A stretch of DNA of 54,095 bases, taken from Phocaeicola sartorii JCM 17136 = DSM 21941. GTDB lineage: Bacteria; Bacteroidota; Bacteroidia; Bacteroidales; Bacteroidaceae. Positions 40,601 to 49,426 of this stretch are shown here, piece after piece. Position 1 is the stretch's first letter. Every line of letters starts with the position of its first letter. Both the position numbers and the translations under genes were made by a program. The stretch lies in contig NZ_BAKM01000035.1 in the NCBI RefSeq assembly GCF_000614185.1, positions 1 through 54,095 on the forward strand, read 5' to 3'. Below the pieces are notes generated by a model. The model saw only the letters and a list, made by a program, of their open reading frames with translations. It did not search any database and had not been told where the DNA came from.

Positions 40601-41002
40601 CTGTCTGATTCTAATGGTGGTATGAATATGTGTGCATTCTATCGTAATTACAACAATATTCTTGATACTCAGTTGGATACTTGGACGTGGGATAATCAAG
40701 ATGCCGAGTATGCACGTCTCTCATTGGAAAATAATAAGAATAACTGGAATGTGAATAATAATGATGCTTCGATTCAGAACGCATGGTATGCCCGTATGAA
40801 AAATATCGCAGTAGGTTATACACTTCCTAAGTCATTGCTGAATAAATGGAATATTGAGAAAATCAGAGTTTACTTCTCGGGTGATAATGTCTGTGAAATA
40901 ACGGGAGTGAAAGATGGTTATGACCCGGAGAAGAGTGCGGCATCACGTACTTCCTTGCCATTTAACCGTAGCTGGACTTTAGGTTTGGACGTAACATTCT
41001 AA
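37664..41002 (+). CDS. SusC-type TonB-dependent glycan importer (second locus)
   Basis: About 1112 residues from MKNEFFKFSSRRILF; the frame is open further upstream but overlaps ECF2. Signal peptide to about residue 33, then VKGQVVDANGEPVIGASVLVKGTTNG (regulatory-like domain), DEVVVVGYGTQKKATLTGAV, plug with LIIIDGVPA and IENVSVLKDASAAIYGARAAGG, and the barrel ending SWTLGLDVTF. It has no STN domain. It is a different importer from SusC1, so the two loci probably take up different oligosaccharides. SusD2 follows after 25 bases. Confidence 0.95.
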   Translation: MKNEFFKFSSRRILFSTVMASALLAGSPQAVFAEVNEVQTAMQTGTVKGQVVDANGEPVIGASVLVKGTTNGTITDFDGNFTLNDASKGTLVISYIGYKTQEVAVNGKSVIKIILKEDTEVLDEVVVVGYGTQKKATLTGAVASVGGDILESRPVSNTAIGLQGQVPGLTITRNSARPGNEDMKIQIRGASSINKVEPLIIIDGVPAISNTEFSSLNPSDIENVSVLKDASAAIYGARAAGGVILVTTKKGKKGEKIKVNYNGMITANTPANMIPLANMRTWANAMVDATYQDYVKSDGNGGEVITQRYWNGQWWFSTLEENGKNAPFNAGYAVNGKEAYWLIDKMAENQDFDWTASDGVLHHFADNNWLDLIYGTTLSTQHNLSVQGSSERARWMASMGYANDRSIITAVRDGAKKYTARLNVDFDLTNWLVLTTNMSYSNRYVEAPRDGVDGNNSGMYDCPAGPAYTPSGEYYDYYVSGRSPLAAMQAGGVANQEFETFRYSNTLKATLSKDFDVTGSWAFAKNNNVQTETKLTYYAGYWDGSNKNTINQQKDTYVKERIQRTFYENYLLQLNYHHTFAEVHNVAAMIGANAERNTYKNVTAQRKGLLYDGLYDLNTGSSEAVNQTITGGSNQNGYVSYIGRVNYDFAGKYLFEMLGRRDGTSKFHPDYRWSNFGTGSIGWRISEEKFLKENALWLNNLKLRASYGVTGGAVSSLGNYDYLATMNTTGTYYFNSGLASTAYLGSMTDYSRSWEKLHNLNIGVDFSLLDNRLSGSFDWYKKTNNSMLVALTYPDVLGATAPATNDAKLRVKGWEAALSWNDRKGDVEYWVTASLADAKSMVTEYSGTDVWQAGLVKVREGYPLNSLFVYKTDGYFKSYEEVDAYYQQYANCTGGNALGLVPQSNEKLHLRPGDRKKVLILDPNNDTTKGKGNTGSGDVYYYGDTDPHFMFGVNAGAKWKNFDFSMFIQGVGQRYLIRGLSDSNGGMNMCAFYRNYNNILDTQLDTWTWDNQDAEYARLSLENNKNNWNVNNNDASIQNAWYARMKNIAVGYTLPKSLLNKWNIEKIRVYFSGDNVCEITGVKDGYDPEKSAASRTSLPFNRSWTLGLDVTF

Positions 41003-41027
41003 TAATTAACATTAAAACATTAAAAAT

Positions 41028-42957
41028 ATGAAACGATATAAATTAATGATGAGTGCTGTAGCTTTGATGCTGGCCTCAACATCATGTTCGGATTACTTCT
41101 TGAATTTGGAACCAACGGATACACAGACTGAAGCTAATTATTATAAGACTGCCGCACAATTTGAGGCAGCGGCTAATGGAACCTATAGTTTCTATGGCTT
41201 TAAGGATCTTTCGGAAACGGTAAATGGAACTAAATATACACATATTGTTTATAATATTTGGGATAATGGTTCTGATTTAAGATCAGAACTGAATGAAGCG
41301 GTTCAAGGTACCTTATCGGCAGGACAGACTGATACTTATTGGTCATTGTGTTATGCTAAAATTAGAAAATGCAATGTCGTTATTGAGAAAGCTGAGGAGT
41401 ACACTGGCACAGAAAGCATTGCGGCATCCGTGGCTACGGCTAAGTTCTTCCGTGCCTATCAGTATTTTTGGTTGTTGGAACGTTTTGGCGGTGTGCCTTT
41501 GGTTACACGTACATTATCAACAGGTTCTGAAGAATTGTATGCGGCACGTAATTCTCGTTATGAAGTGGTGGGACAGATTTTGTCGGATTTGACCGATGCT
41601 ATCAATGGCTTGCCGGATGAATCTTCTTATGATGGAAAAGTGACCAAGCAAGGTGCTCAAGCTTTCAAGGCTCGTGTATTGTTGTTTGAAGCTACGTGGG
41701 AAAAATATGTAAAGGAAACAACTGATGGCAATGGGACTTCGGAAGGTGCTGGTAGTGCGAAGCCGTCAGGCTATCCCTCAGTGGAAAGTATGCTGACAGA
41801 AGCCGCTTCTTTGGCTGATGCGGTCATTTCCTCAAAAAAGTATAGCTTGTGGAGTGCGGAAGGTACAGTATATGAAAATATAGCCTACAACTATTTGTTC
41901 AATTTGGAAGATGAGAATACTAATCCGATGGGTTATAAGAAGGATTTGAATAAAGAATATATCTTGCAGGTATGCCATGATCCTGTAAGCAACAAGTGTT
42001 CAAAGAATATCACTCACGCTTATGCCGGCAGTAATATTACATTGAAATGGATGAATATGGTTCCTTGTATTTCTGATGGTTTGCCTTATTTCTATTCAAA
42101 AGATTATAAGGGATTCAACAAGATGACAGATATATATGACAATCGTGATTCCCGTCTGACTGCATGCGTGAAAATACCGGGAAAGACTTATTATGAAATG
42201 GGGGTTAATGGTGCGGACAAGGGTCTTTATGCAAAAGCGGATTATGTGACCACATTTGATTTTCCGTCAGCATGTCTTCCTTATTACCCTGAAATTACAA
42301 GTACGGGACCTACCGGTTTCGTTAATCGTAAGATGACCAGTGAGCGTTATGGCTATCAGGATGCTGATGAAGCATATAATTATCCGGTTCTTCGTTTGGC
42401 CGAAGTTTATCTGATTTATGCAGAAGCAAAATGTGAATTAGGTAACGGAACAATTTCGGATGCTGATTTGGACAAGTCAATCAATGTATTGCATCAGCGT
42501 GGAGGTTCTGCCGCTATTTCCAATGCATCTGTTGCTATGGCTAATGCTAATTATTTGGCTAACACCGGTAAATCCGGAAGTTTGATATATTGGATTTGAT
42601 TCGCAATGAACGTGCGGTGGAATTACGTAATGAGAATCTTCGTCCTTATGATTGATGAGATGGGGAATTGCTGAAACAGAGTTGAAACAGAATTTCTTAG
42701 GTGTGGTTACGAAGAATGCTGATGGTACGGACACTGAGATTGTAAACTTTAAATATACAGTAGGAGATACAGAAAAGTCTGCTTGGTTGCCTGTTGCTGG
42801 TACGACCTATGGTTATGAAACTATAGATGACGGTTCTCAGGCTTATGTTGTGATTCCGGCGTCTCAAGTGAATATGACCCGCAAGAACTACCTGTATCCT
42901 ATTCCTTTAGCACAGATTCAATTGAATCCTGCTTTATTACAGAATCCTGGATATTAA
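41028..42957 (+). CDS. SusD/RagB-type surface glycan-binding lipoprotein (second locus, two frame breaks)
   Basis: About 643 residues when two missing bases are restored: a G near 42584 and a T at 42652-42653. The repair yields the standard SusD segment LDLIRNERAVELRNENL followed by YDLMRWGIAETELKQN. Lipobox LASTSC, opening DYFLNLEPTDTQTEANYYKT, core VATAKFFRAYQYFWLLERFG and VLRLAEVYLIYAEAKCELG. Partner of SusC2. The restored residues are exactly those conserved in the family, which favours sequence error over decay. A terminator-like hairpin follows within 12 bases. Confidence 0.92.
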
Positions 42958-42968
42958 TGCTGGTAAGG

Positions 42969-43003
42969 GAAGAACATGGTCGAAGTGGCTATGTTCTTCT
43001 TTT
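42969..43003 (+). terminator. Terminator between susD2 and GH36
   Basis: GAAGAACAT (42969-42977) pairs perfectly with ATGTTCTTC (42991-42999) and is followed by TTTT. It may reduce read-through from susC2D2 into GH36. Confidence 0.75.
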
Positions 43004-43043
43004 GTGGCAAAATAGTAATATCTTACTTTTGAAAAATATAAAT

Positions 43044-45254
43044 ATGAAAAATAAACTTTTGCTATTGCTTTTTCTATTAGGAGTGGTTTTCCCGATGTCT
43101 GCACAAGAAAGTGAAGTCTTAATATCGACTTCTCATACCTCTTTATTGCTTTCCACTCCGCAAGGAGGAGAATTGAAATTTTTGTACTATGGTAGAAAAC
43201 TTACTGATGCTGATGTACATGCTGTTGTTAGTACAGAGTCTGGAAGTTTTTCCGCTTATCCGGTCTATGGACTGAATTGTCCTTCTGAGTCTGCTTTGTC
43301 TGTGCAGCATGAGGATGGAAACATGACGCTTCAAATGGAAGTCATTGGCGTGGAAACTATTCATCAGGAAAAAGCAGATTTAACAGTTATATCTTTAAAA
43401 GACAAAGTATATCCTTTTTATGTAAAACTCTGCTATAAAGCCTATCAGGATGTGGACGTCATTGAGGCGTGGACGGAAATCAGCCATAAGGAGAAAAAGA
43501 ACGTGAAGCTGAACCAGTTTGCATCGGCCTATCTTCCCGTTCGTAAGGGCAATGTCTGGCTGTCCAGCCTCTACGGTGCTTGGGCAAACGAGGCGCGTCT
43601 GGTGCAGGAACCGCTGGAACCGGGTATGAAGGTGATAAAGAATAAGGACGGAGTGCGCAATTCGCATACGGCACACGCCGAAGTGATGTTCTCGTTGGAC
43701 GGACAGCCACGTGAGAATAGCGGACGTGTGATTGGTGCTGCCCTTTGTTACGGAGGTAATTATAAACTGCGCATTGACACAGATGAAAGTGAATTCCATC
43801 ATTTCTATGCAGGTATCAACGAAGACAACTCCGTTTATCATCTGAAAAGCGGTGAGGTATTCAAGACTCCCGAACTGGCATTGACTTATAGTGACGAAGG
43901 ATTGAGTGGCGGTAGCCGTAACTTTCATCGCTGGGCAAGAGCGTATAAACTAGCTAATGGTGACAAGCTCCGAAAGATTCTGCTGAACAGTTGGGAAGGT
44001 GTCTATTTCAAAATCAACGAAAGCGGTATGAAGCAGATGATGGCGGATATTTCTTCTATGGGCGGTGAACTTTTTGTGATGGACGACGGCTGGTTTGGTG
44101 ACAAATATCCTCGCAAGACCGACCGCACTTCGCTGGGCGACTGGATGGTGGATAAGGAGAAACTGCCTTCGGGTATTGGAGGGCTGATAGATGAGGCTAA
44201 GCGGCAGGGTATCAGGTTTGGCATCTGGATAGAGCCGGAAATGGCGAACACTCAAAGTGAATTGTATGAAAAGCATCCGGATTGGGTGATTAAAGCACCG
44301 GAACGTGACTTGGTACTGGGACGGGGAGGTACTCAGGTGGTACTCGACTTGGGTAATCCGCAGGTACAGGATTTCGTGTTCAAGGTAGTGGACGAACTGA
44401 TGACTAACTATCCCGAAATAGATTACATCAAATGGGATGCCAATATGTCTATCCTGAATCACGGTTCCAACTATCTGGGCAAGGATGAACAGAGCCATTT
44501 ATATATAGCTTATCATCGTGGACTGGAAAATGTCTGCAAGCGAATCCGGATGAAATATCCCGAACTGACGATACAGGCATGTGCCAGTGGTGGTGGACGT
44601 GTCAATTATGGACTTTTGCCTTACTTTGACGAGTTTTGGACAAGCGACGATACGGATGCATTGCAACGCATCTATATGCAGTGGGGCACTTCCTATTTCT
44701 TTCCAGCCATCGGTATGGCATCACATATCAGTGCTGCACCCAATCATCAGACTTTCCGTACCATCCCGTTGAAGTATCGTATTGACGTGGCGATGAGCGG
44801 ACGTTTGGGCATGGAGATACAACCCAAGAACATGACGGATGATGAGAAAGAACTGTGTCGTAAAGCGATTGCCGGGTACAAGGAAATTCGTCCGGTGGTT
44901 CAGATGGGGGACATATACCGCTTGCTTTCTCCTTACGACAAGTTGGGGGCAGCTTCCTTGATGTACGTTTCGCCGGAAAAAGACAAGGCGGTATTCTATT
45001 GGTGGAAGCTGGAGCACTTTATGAACCAACACTTGCCACGGGTAGTCATGGCGGGGCTGAATCCTGAAAGCCGTTATCGTATCCGTGAGTTGAACCGTAT
45101 AGATAAATATCCGCTTAGTTTTGAAGGACAAGTGTTCAGCGGTGCTTATTTGATGGCGAACGGTTTGGAAATACCTTACAATCATAATGTGGACAAGCCG
45201 CAAAAGAACGAATACTCAAGTAGAGTGCTTTATCTGGAGGAAGTGGATAAATAA
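43044..45254 (+). CDS. GH36 alpha-galactosidase
   Basis: About 736 residues from ATG 43044, where the signal peptide MKNKLLLLLFLLGVVFPMSAQ begins; the open frame extends upstream but runs through the preceding terminator hairpin. N-terminal beta-sandwich, then the catalytic barrel: FVMDDGWFGDKYPRKTDRTS, FGIWIEPEMANTQSELYEKH, IDYIKWDANM with the nucleophile Asp465, and FDEFWTSDDTDALQ with the acid/base at Asp535 or Asp536. GH36 removes terminal alpha-1,6- or alpha-1,3-galactose by retention. From about 43445 the DNA becomes visibly richer in G and C than the first 400 bases and the neighbouring genes. A terminator follows at 45295. Confidence 0.94.
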   Translation: MKNKLLLLLFLLGVVFPMSAQESEVLISTSHTSLLLSTPQGGELKFLYYGRKLTDADVHAVVSTESGSFSAYPVYGLNCPSESALSVQHEDGNMTLQMEVIGVETIHQEKADLTVISLKDKVYPFYVKLCYKAYQDVDVIEAWTEISHKEKKNVKLNQFASAYLPVRKGNVWLSSLYGAWANEARLVQEPLEPGMKVIKNKDGVRNSHTAHAEVMFSLDGQPRENSGRVIGAALCYGGNYKLRIDTDESEFHHFYAGINEDNSVYHLKSGEVFKTPELALTYSDEGLSGGSRNFHRWARAYKLANGDKLRKILLNSWEGVYFKINESGMKQMMADISSMGGELFVMDDGWFGDKYPRKTDRTSLGDWMVDKEKLPSGIGGLIDEAKRQGIRFGIWIEPEMANTQSELYEKHPDWVIKAPERDLVLGRGGTQVVLDLGNPQVQDFVFKVVDELMTNYPEIDYIKWDANMSILNHGSNYLGKDEQSHLYIAYHRGLENVCKRIRMKYPELTIQACASGGGRVNYGLLPYFDEFWTSDDTDALQRIYMQWGTSYFFPAIGMASHISAAPNHQTFRTIPLKYRIDVAMSGRLGMEIQPKNMTDDEKELCRKAIAGYKEIRPVVQMGDIYRLLSPYDKLGAASLMYVSPEKDKAVFYWWKLEHFMNQHLPRVVMAGLNPESRYRIRELNRIDKYPLSFEGQVFSGAYLMANGLEIPYNHNVDKPQKNEYSSRVLYLEEVDK

Positions 45255-45294
45255 CAAACTATCGGAAAAGTTACGGATTGTAACAGCTGAACAT

Positions 45295-45345
45295 AAAAGA
45301 GTCGCATCAAATTCTATTTTTAAGTAATGATATGACTCTTTTTAT
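45295..45345 (+). terminator. Terminator after GH36
   Basis: AAAAGAGTC (45295-45303) pairs with GACTCTTTT (45334-45342), extended inward by ATCA/TGAT, with Ts following. It separates GH36 from the GH51 unit. Confidence 0.8.
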
Positions 45346-45437
45346 TGTACAATGAATGCTGTCAAATTTTAGATTCAAAGATTATTTCCTTTGAGATTGA
45401 ATGTTGATGCATTCATTTTTTATTATCTTCTATGCTG

Positions 45438-45465
45438 TTGAGTGTCTCATGTCTCATAAACGTAT
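45438..45465 (+). promoter_or_regulatory. Predicted ECF promoter of the GH51-GH30-GH28 unit
   Basis: TTGAGTGT (45438-45445), 15 bases, CGTAT (45461-45465), 21 bases before the GH51 ATG. Same octamer and spacing as before susC1 and the alpha/beta hydrolase, linking this unit to the first locus's sigma factor. Confidence 0.7.
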
Positions 45466-45485
45466 TATAATTAAAATCGACTTTT

Positions 45486-47972
45486 ATGATGAATATAAAA
45501 CAACTTTTATCAGCTTGTATATTGGGGACTGCGATTGCTTCATGCAGTTTTCCATCGGCAGAACGGGAAGGGATTGTTATTAACCTTCAGGAGAAAGGTG
45601 TCGGGATAGCTCCTTCAATGTATGGTGTCTTTTTTGAAGAGATTAATCATGCCGGTGATGGAGGATTATATGCCGAGTTGGTTCAGAACCGTAGTTTCGA
45701 GGAACATGAGATGCCGGCAGGGTATCATGCGGAAGGAGATAAGCTGATTCCCAGTCCGGAGAAATATCACTTGACCGGAGAAGTACGTCACGATCGTTCA
45801 TTCAAGTGGAATACAGAACCTGTACGTGCTTGGAATTTGTTGGTGAAGGATACTGCGGCTGCCCGGATGAGGCTTACTAAAGAGCGTCCGAAATTTCAGT
45901 CAGCTCCTAATAATTTGGAGATAACACTAACGGATGCTTCACATCCCATTCAATTGGTGAATGAAGGATACTGGGGAATGGGGATCGGTGCCGGTGAGAA
46001 CTATCATCTCCGTGTTATTATTCGCACTTCGTCCGATTATAAAGGAACGGTTGCAGCCAAATTACTTTCTTCGAAAGGAGATGTGCTGGCGGAAACTTCT
46101 CTCAAAGTGAAGAATGACAACACTTGGAATGATATAAAAGCTACATTGTCGTCTGCTGCAAAAGATGCCAAGGCAAAGCTGGCTTTGGAATTTGATGCTC
46201 CCGGTAAGATTTGGATAGATTATGTTTCTCTTTTTCCGGAAAAGACTTTCAATAACCGCCCGAATGGCTTGCGTAAAGACGTGGCCGAGATGTTGGTAGG
46301 ATTGAAACCTGCATTCTTCCGCTGGCCTGGAGGATGTGTGGTAGAGGGAATTACTTTGAATAACCGCTTTGAATGGAAAAAAACATTAGGAGATCCGGCT
46401 GCACGCCCCGGAGAGTATAGTACGTGGGGATACCGTTGCTCGTATGGTTTCGGATATTATGAAATGTTGCAATTTTGCGAAGATATAGGCGCAAAAGCCA
46501 TGTTTGTATGTAATGTAGGTTTAGGGTGTCAGTTCCGTATGGGTGATGCTTGTCCTGAAGACAAAATATCCTATTATTTGGACGATTGTATGGATGCCAT
46601 TGAATACGCATTGGGTGATGTGACTACGGAATGGGGAAAACGCCGTGCGGCAGATGGTCATGCCGAACCTTTTCCGTTGCAATATGTGGAGATTGGTAAT
46701 GAAAACTGGGGACCGGAATACGATCGTCGTTTTGATCTGTTCTATAAGGCCATTAAGGAGAAGTATCCGCAGTTGACTTTGATTTATAATGAAATGCCAC
46801 AACGTGATGGGGCTCCTGCAATAGCCAAAACGGATATGATTGATCCACATTGGTATGTCGATCCGTATTTTTTCTTTCGTAACACAACTTTGTTCGATAC
46901 TTATGAACGGGGAAAATATACGGTTTATGTAGGGGAATATGCCTGTAACCGGGGAGTTGGTGGAGGAAATATGCTGGGAGCTTTGTCTGAAGCTGCGTTT
47001 ATCGGTGGTATGGAACGAAATGGCGATTTGGTTACAATGGCTTCGTATGCACCTTTATTTGAAAATCGGCATGATAGGAACTGGGCTACCAACTTGATTT
47101 GGATTGATTCTGACCGGGTAATGGGGCGTAGCTCATATTATGTACAAAAGATGGCGGCGGAGAACCGGCCTGATTACAATGTAAAAAGCAACATCACGAT
47201 GCATGAAGCCCAACCCGAATCTGTGGGTAAGGGACATCTGGGTTTGGGGGCTTCTTTAGCATCTGTAGAGTTTAAGGATGTAAAAGTGATACAAAACGGA
47301 GTGACGGATCTGCTTGGCGATATGATTCTATCAAAAGAAGACCACATGTTACCGGAAAAAGTCTATGAAGGGGACTATACGCTGGAGTTTAAAGTAAGGA
47401 AAACAGAAGGTGAACAAGGATTTCAAATCTTTTTAGGTATGAGTGAGGATGGTAAGACCGGATATAGATATAATATAGGTATGTGGAGCAGTAATGACCG
47501 GGCGGAACTTATCCGGTTGGAGAAGGGGAAAGATAAAGGCGTGTTGTCGGAACATTCCGGCAAAAAAATTGAAAAGGACAGGTGGTATGAAGTGAAAGTG
47601 GTAGTATCATCCATGAAAAATGAATGTTATCTGGATAATGAACTTGTCTTGTCCTCTGTACCCCAAGCTATGCCGTTACAGTTTGTTGCTTCCGGTTATG
47701 ATGAAGAAAAAGGAGAATTGGTGATTAAAGTTGTTAATGGGGCTGATGCGGCTTATTTGACCACGATTCAGGTAAAAGGATCGAAAAACATAGCAGAGGA
47801 GGGAAGGGTCATTTCTTTGACTGCGGCCGACGGCAGCGAGGAAAATTCCTTCGAAGAACCCCGAAAGATTTATCCGGAGGAGATTGCATACAAAGGATTC
47901 GGACCTGAATTTGATTATGAATTTCCACCCTTCTCATATACGATTTTGCGTGTAAAAGCAGAAAAACAATAA
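45486..47972 (+). CDS. GH51 alpha-L-arabinofuranosidase (lipoprotein)
   Basis: 828 residues, lipobox TAIASC. GH51 releases alpha-L-arabinofuranose from arabinans, arabinoxylan or arabinogalactan by retention. Catalytic motifs: EIGNENWGPEYDRR with acid/base Glu406 and VYVGEYACNRG with nucleophile Glu484. The opening APSMYGVFFEEINHAGDGGLYAELVQNRSFE and FFRWPGGCVVEGITLNNRF are typical. Residues of about 110-260 look like a carbohydrate-binding-type insert, and the C-terminal 250 residues are beta-rich. First gene of a three-gene unit, with GH30 27 bases downstream. Confidence 0.95.
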   Translation: MMNIKQLLSACILGTAIASCSFPSAEREGIVINLQEKGVGIAPSMYGVFFEEINHAGDGGLYAELVQNRSFEEHEMPAGYHAEGDKLIPSPEKYHLTGEVRHDRSFKWNTEPVRAWNLLVKDTAAARMRLTKERPKFQSAPNNLEITLTDASHPIQLVNEGYWGMGIGAGENYHLRVIIRTSSDYKGTVAAKLLSSKGDVLAETSLKVKNDNTWNDIKATLSSAAKDAKAKLALEFDAPGKIWIDYVSLFPEKTFNNRPNGLRKDVAEMLVGLKPAFFRWPGGCVVEGITLNNRFEWKKTLGDPAARPGEYSTWGYRCSYGFGYYEMLQFCEDIGAKAMFVCNVGLGCQFRMGDACPEDKISYYLDDCMDAIEYALGDVTTEWGKRRAADGHAEPFPLQYVEIGNENWGPEYDRRFDLFYKAIKEKYPQLTLIYNEMPQRDGAPAIAKTDMIDPHWYVDPYFFFRNTTLFDTYERGKYTVYVGEYACNRGVGGGNMLGALSEAAFIGGMERNGDLVTMASYAPLFENRHDRNWATNLIWIDSDRVMGRSSYYVQKMAAENRPDYNVKSNITMHEAQPESVGKGHLGLGASLASVEFKDVKVIQNGVTDLLGDMILSKEDHMLPEKVYEGDYTLEFKVRKTEGEQGFQIFLGMSEDGKTGYRYNIGMWSSNDRAELIRLEKGKDKGVLSEHSGKKIEKDRWYEVKVVVSSMKNECYLDNELVLSSVPQAMPLQFVASGYDEEKGELVIKVVNGADAAYLTTIQVKGSKNIAEEGRVISLTAADGSEENSFEEPRKIYPEEIAYKGFGPEFDYEFPPFSYTILRVKAEKQ

Positions 47973-47999
47973 GAAAACGAACGATTAATTTGATATTTT

Positions 48000-49426
48000 A
48001 TGAAAAAGATTATTTCATTATTATTTGTGGCAGGGGTGTTGAACACCGTTGCTGCACAGAAAATAACGATGTATTCCACCACTGCATCCGAGCGTTGGAC
48101 TTCTCAGAAAGTAACAGTTTTGAAGCATGCCTCGCAGACTCCGGAGGTATCTGTCTATACGGATAGTCTTTTGCAGCATGTTACCGGCTTTGGCGGCACG
48201 TTTAATGAAATAGGATGGAATGCGCTTCAAAGTCTCTCTCAGGAAGAACGTGATAAAGTGATGGCTTCCTTGTTTGCCGAAGAGGGAGTACGCTTTTCAT
48301 TGGGACGTACTCCTGTTGCTTGTAGTGATTATTCATTTGGTTATTATTCTTATAATGATGTGAAAGATGATTATACCATGCGTAATTTCAGTATTGACCG
48401 TGATCGTTTTATACTGATTCCTTACATAAAGGAGGCTTTGAAGCTACGTCCCGATTTGAAGATGTGGGCTTCTCCTTGGACTCCGCCGGCATGGATGAAA
48501 GTCAACGAGCATTATTCGCAGAAAAGTTCCGGTATTGAGGGCACCGATATCGGGCACAACCGTCTTGATCCTGCCCGTAATGTATTGGGAAATGTTACGG
48601 GATTCAAGATGCAGCAAGGATATTTGCAGGCATACGCGCTTTATTTCTCCAAATATGTGCAGGCTTATAAGAAAAACGGGATCACTATTTCGATGCTCAT
48701 GCCTCAAAATGAAATAGCATGGACACCTTGCTGGCCTTCGTGTACGTGGAGAGCAGAGGACTTGGCCATTTTCGTGACTCAATATCTGGGACCTCAATTT
48801 AAAAAAGATTCGCTGGATACGGAGATATGGATGGGAACAGTCAATTATCCGAACCCCGATTACATCCGCACTTTTCTGAATCAGAAAATGTATCGGATTA
48901 TGTGAGAGGAGTAGGAGTGCAATGGACAGGTATGAAAGCGCTTCCTGTCATTCACAAGGAATACCCTTCGTATGGATATATGCAGACAGAGAATATGTGT
49001 GGTAATTCGGAGAATGACTGGTCGGCATTGGAGCGTACTTGGAATGCGGTAGTCCATTGTTTCAATAATGGTGTGGGGGCTTATATGTATTGGAATATGG
49101 TGCTCGATGAAACTTGTAAGAGTTGGTGGGACTGGGCACAAAATGCAATGGTTATTGTAGATCGTAATACACGCCAGGTACGTTATACTGATGAATTTTA
49201 TCTGATGAAGCATCTGTCTCATTTTGTACAACCGGGCAGCCGTTTGTTGAAAGTGTCAGACCATGAGAATGTGCTTGCCTTTCGTACTGCTGACAATGGA
49301 ACGGCTATAGTTACTTATAATTCCGATGAAGACACGCGTTTCCGTACTTTTGTCATAGATGGTAAGAAGATAGAGGTGACATTGAAACCCAAATCGATCA
49401 ATACAATAAAAATGAATGATAAATGA
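48000..49426 (+). CDS. GH30 glycoside hydrolase (one frame break)
   Basis: About 475 residues after restoring one A at 48885-48888, giving FLNQKNVSDYVRGVGVQW. Signal peptide ending VAAQ. Motifs: VTGFGGTFNEIGWNALQSLS, MWASPWTPPAWMKVNEHY, MPQNEIAWTPCWPSCTW with acid/base Glu238, and GYMQTENMCG with nucleophile Glu331. The C-terminal beta-domain ends ITVEL-like, VTLKPKSINTIKM. GH30 includes beta-1,6-glucanases, beta-1,6-galactanases and beta-xylosidases; context with GH51 would suit a beta-1,6-galactan, but this is inference. The stop codon overlaps the next start (ATGA). Confidence 0.92.

Noticed and set aside
42957..43043. Upstream extension of GH36 by 29 codons
   Set aside because: The extension runs through a terminator hairpin and precedes a perfect signal peptide starting at ATG 43044.
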